Source of the DNA: Pseudomonadota bacterium
GTDB lineage: Bacteria > Pseudomonadota > Alphaproteobacteria > Rhodospirillales > 2-02-FULL-58-16
Direction of reading: 5' to 3'
NCBI GenBank assembly: GCA_022567015.1
Contig: JADFHR010000158.1
Location: 1-7,639 of the forward strand
Length of the DNA: 7,639 nt
The notes under the pieces were generated by a model. The model was not told where the DNA came from. It saw only the letters and a program-made list of their open reading frames with translations, and ran no database searches. The translations under genes and the position numbers were made by a program. Numbering within the stretch: the first letter of the stretch is position 1; each line of letters opens with the position of its first letter. Positions 5,695 to 7,639 of this stretch are shown piece after piece.

Positions 5695-6492
5695 CTAAAG
5701 GGCCGGCCGCACGACCCGCGCCAGGGTCAGCACGTCGACGGCCCTGGCGCCGGCCCGGAGCAGGGTGCGCGCACACGCCGACGCCGTGGCGCCCGTGGTC
5801 AGGACATCGTCGACCAGCAGCACCCGCCGCCCCTTGATCGCCGCGACGCGGGAGCGCGGCACGGCGAAGGCGCCGCGCAGGTTCCTGTGGCGCGCCGACG
5901 GGCTGAGCCGGCCCTGGGACGGCGTGCGCCGGTGGCGGACCAGGACGTCGGGAACGACCGGGATCCCGGCGAGCCGCCCCACGGCGTGGCCGAGCAGCGC
6001 CGCCTGGTTGTAGCGGCGGGCGAACAGCCGCGTCCAATGGAGGGGCACCGGCGCCACCACGTCGGCGTCGGCGATCAGGTCGCCCCCGGCGCGGACCAGC
6101 CAGCGGCCGAACGCCGGTGCCGTATCGGTGCGATCGCCGTGCTTGAAGGCGAGGACCAGCCGGCGGCTGGCGTCGTCGTACACCATCGCCGCCCGGGCCC
6201 GCCGGTAGGGGGGACCCTTGCGCGTACACGCGCCGCAGAGCGCGTCCTCGCCGGCGTCGTATGCGAAGGGCAGGCCGCAGGAATCGCACTCGGGCGGGCC
6301 GAGGAAAACGATCCGCTCCCAGCACGGCGCGCAGAGGACGCCGGGCGCGTCGACCATGGCGCCGCAGCGCAGGCACTGGGGCGGCAGCAGGACATCGAGG
6401 GCGTGGGTGGCGAAACGGCCGAGGGAGGCCGCGATTCCCCCCCGGAGCGGAGCGTCCGGACCCTGCGCCTCGTGAGCGCGTCCGTTCATCAT
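5695..6492 (-). CDS. comF: ComF family phosphoribosyltransferase-like protein
   Basis: A 265-residue ComF/GntX-type protein, a family linked to DNA uptake in naturally competent bacteria but of unclear reaction elsewhere. The N-terminal zinc-ribbon region has four cysteine pairs: C40/C43, C54/C57, C69/C72 and C86/C89. The phosphoribosyltransferase part has KHGD (117-120), RRYNQAALL (159-167), RLSPSARHRNLRGAF (195-209) and the PRPP-binding motif VLLVDDVLTTGAT (224-236). All are intact. I start at the first of two adjacent ATG codons (6492). The second (6489) is equally possible, and a TTG at 6549 would give an unusually long N-terminus. In related genomes comF usually precedes grxC on the same strand. 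Here about 2.3 kb including the NACHT gene lies between them. Confidence 0.9.
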   Translation of the reverse strand: MMNGRAHEAQGPDAPLRGGIAASLGRFATHALDVLLPPQCLRCGAMVDAPGVLCAPCWERIVFLGPPECDSCGLPFAYDAGEDALCGACTRKGPPYRRARAAMVYDDASRRLVLAFKHGDRTDTAPAFGRWLVRAGGDLIADADVVAPVPLHWTRLFARRYNQAALLGHAVGRLAGIPVVPDVLVRHRRTPSQGRLSPSARHRNLRGAFAVPRSRVAAIKGRRVLLVDDVLTTGATASACARTLLRAGARAVDVLTLARVVRPAL

Positions 6493-6530
6493 CGTGGCGT
6501 TGTCCCCGTCCCCGCCGGCGTAATTCGCTG

Positions 6531-6564
6531 TTCTAAAGTGGCACGGCAATCACCATGATACACT
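6531..6564. promoter_or_regulatory. Divergent promoter region of comF and the NDUFAF5-like gene
   Basis: The 106-base gap between the two start codons has an AT-richer core. On the plus strand TGATACACT (6556-6564) resembles an extended -10. On the minus strand TATCAT (6560-6555, 5 of 6) resembles a -10 for comF. Neither has a convincing -35, and the two would overlap. Confidence 0.3.
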
Positions 6565-6598
6565 AGGGAGAAATGCCGGGGAAATGGGGAAGGGCGGC

Positions 6599-7507
6599 AT
6601 GTCCGGAACAATGCACGTGTTCGACCGCGCGACGGTGCGCCGCCACCGGGACCGCGCGGCGGCGGGGCTGGGGGACCACGACTTCCTCCTGCGCGAGGTG
6701 GGCGAGCGCCTGGCGGACCGGCTCGACGACATCACGCGGCGTTTCCCCGTCGCCCTCGACCTCGGCTGCCACGGCGGCGAACTGGGACGGCTGCTCAACG
6801 GCCGGGGCGGCATCGAGACCCTTGTGCAGTGCGACCTGTCGCCGGAAATGGCCCGCCGGGCGGGGCCCTTGAGCCTGGCCGGCGACGAGGAGTTCCTGCC
6901 CTTCGCCGCACAGTGCTTCGACCTCATCGTAAGCTGCCTGAGCCTGCACTGGGTCAACGACCTGCCGGGCGCCCTGGTGCAGATCCGCCGGGCCCTTAAA
7001 CCGGACGGGCTGTTCCTTGCCGCCATGCTCGGCGGCAACACCCTGGAGGAGCTTCGCGCCGCCCTGGCCGAGGCCGAGATCGCCGGGGAAGGCGGCCTCA
7101 GCCCGCGTGTCTCCCCGTTCGCCGACGTGCGCGACGCCGGCGACCTGCTGCAGCGCGCCGGCTTCGCCCTGCCGGTGGTGGATTCGGACACCATCACGGT
7201 ATCCTATGGCGACCCCGCCGCCCTGATGAACGACCTGCGCGGCATGGGGGAAAGCAACGCCGTCGTCGAGAGGCGGAAGACGTGGACCCGCCGCGCCACC
7301 CTCGAGGCGGCGGCGGAGCGCTACCGCGAGATGTTCGGCGATTCGGCGGGCCGCGTCCCCGCCACCTTCCACGTGATCACCCTCACCGCCTGGGCGCCGC
7401 ACCCCTCCCAGCAGAAACCGCTTCGGCCCGGCAGCGCCAAGACGCGCCTGGCCGAGGCCCTGGGCACGGTCGAGATACCCGCCGGGGAGAAGGCGAAGCC
7501 GCGCTGA
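6599..7507 (+). CDS. NDUFAF5/BioC-like SAM-binding methyltransferase-fold protein
   Basis: A 302-residue class I methyltransferase-fold protein. It has an N-terminal MHVFDRATVRRHRDRAA (5-21), a signature of the alphaproteobacterial relatives of mitochondrial NDUFAF5. SAM motif I ALDLGCHGG (52-60), DLSPEM (79-84) and FDLIVSCLSLHWVNDLPG (107-124) follow, and then the family's own C-terminal half. Human NDUFAF5 hydroxylates an arginine of the NDUFS7 subunit during complex I assembly, and BioC methylates malonyl-ACP. The N-terminal motif favours the former, by homology only. I start at the ATG at 6599, preceded by GGGGAAGGG; an ATG at 6584 would add five residues. It is divergent from comF, a pairing I recall as common in this class. 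The gene appears intact. Confidence 0.87.
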   Translation: MSGTMHVFDRATVRRHRDRAAAGLGDHDFLLREVGERLADRLDDITRRFPVALDLGCHGGELGRLLNGRGGIETLVQCDLSPEMARRAGPLSLAGDEEFLPFAAQCFDLIVSCLSLHWVNDLPGALVQIRRALKPDGLFLAAMLGGNTLEELRAALAEAEIAGEGGLSPRVSPFADVRDAGDLLQRAGFALPVVDSDTITVSYGDPAALMNDLRGMGESNAVVERRKTWTRRATLEAAAERYREMFGDSAGRVPATFHVITLTAWAPHPSQQKPLRPGSAKTRLAEALGTVEIPAGEKAKPR

Positions 7508-7513
7508 TTGCCA

Positions 7514-7629
7514 TAATACCAAGGGACGCTGATCATGACCCGACGAGCCGGCTTACCAAGGTTTTCGGCCCTAATACCAAGGGTCACTGATCATGACCCG
7601 ACGAGCCGGCTTACCAAGGCTTTCGGCCT
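7514..7629. repeat. Two tandem copies of a 58-base intergenic repeat
   Basis: Copy 1 (7514-7571) and copy 2 (7572-7629) are directly adjacent and agree at 54 of 58 positions. Each begins TAATACCAAGGG and contains TGATCA and the palindrome AGCCGGCT (7546-7553 and 7604-7611). Copy 2 has two perfect hairpins: GGGTCA-N7-TGACCC (7581-7599) and AAGGC-TTTCG-GCCTT (7616-7630). In copy 1 both stems are broken by the mismatches. It starts 6 bases after the last gene. A third copy does not follow beyond the first three bases. It resembles a dispersed intergenic element of the REP type and may also act at transcript ends. Confidence 0.85.
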
Positions 7630-7639
7630 TAAGCGTGCG

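Noticed and set aside
5639..5708. Two GGCCGGCC palindromes 62 bases apart
   Set aside because: One lies in the gap and the other at the comF end. Such 8-mers are frequent in sequence this rich in G+C, and nothing else links them.
5465..6376. A 303-residue minus-strand open frame
   Set aside because: It overlaps comF in another frame, is dominated by Arg, Gly and Pro as expected of an out-of-frame reading of GC-rich DNA, and has no motif. comF has a full set of family motifs.
7514..7629. CRISPR array
   Set aside because: The two units are directly abutting copies with no unique spacers between short repeats, and no cas gene is present.

Overview
The window looks like a high-GC alphaproteobacterial chromosome, probably of Rhodospirillales type. 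The basis is the gene set: a ubiG-type ubiquinone methyltransferase, a DUF1178 protein, a Nit-family amidohydrolase, a monothiol-size glutaredoxin 3, a ComF phosphoribosyltransferase and an NDUFAF5/BioC-like methyltransferase. From memory, this set is commonly clustered in that class. The genus cannot be named from the sequence alone.

Layout: 1-233 is a leader with GC-rich inverted repeats. ubiG (+, 234-1001) converges on the DUF1178 gene (-, 1107-1535). A very AT-rich 90-base gap holds a near-consensus sigma-70 promoter for DUF1178 and separates it from a divergent small SAM-dependent methyltransferase (+, 1627-2241). That gene converges, 12 bases apart, on nit (-, 2254-3072). nit overlaps grxC (-, 3069-3350) by an ATGA junction, so grxC-nit is a translationally coupled pair. 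A 377-base palindrome-rich gap follows, then a 597-residue NACHT-type STAND ATPase gene (+, 3728-5521). comF (-, 5695-6492) and an NDUFAF5-like methyltransferase (+, 6599-7507) are divergent. The window ends in two tandem copies of a 58-base repeat.

Most genes are housekeeping: ubiquinone synthesis (ubiG), thiol and glutathione upkeep (grxC, and nit as a probable metabolite-repair amidase) and possibly respiratory complex I assembly (last gene). The exception is the NACHT gene. It lies between comF and grxC on the opposite strand and is far poorer in G+C than its neighbours (27 of 60 bases in 4561-4620, against 47 of 60 in 6661-6720). It also uses codons such as ATA, CTA, TTA and AGA freely.

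The NACHT gene is the best candidate for an unusual system: a stand-alone NLR-like immune ATPase, probably anti-phage, acquired as a single-gene cargo. Its nucleotide-binding motifs are intact, but neither its N-terminal region nor its C-terminal sensor-position region resembles a domain I can name. The role in defence is inferred from its family and is not shown by the sequence.
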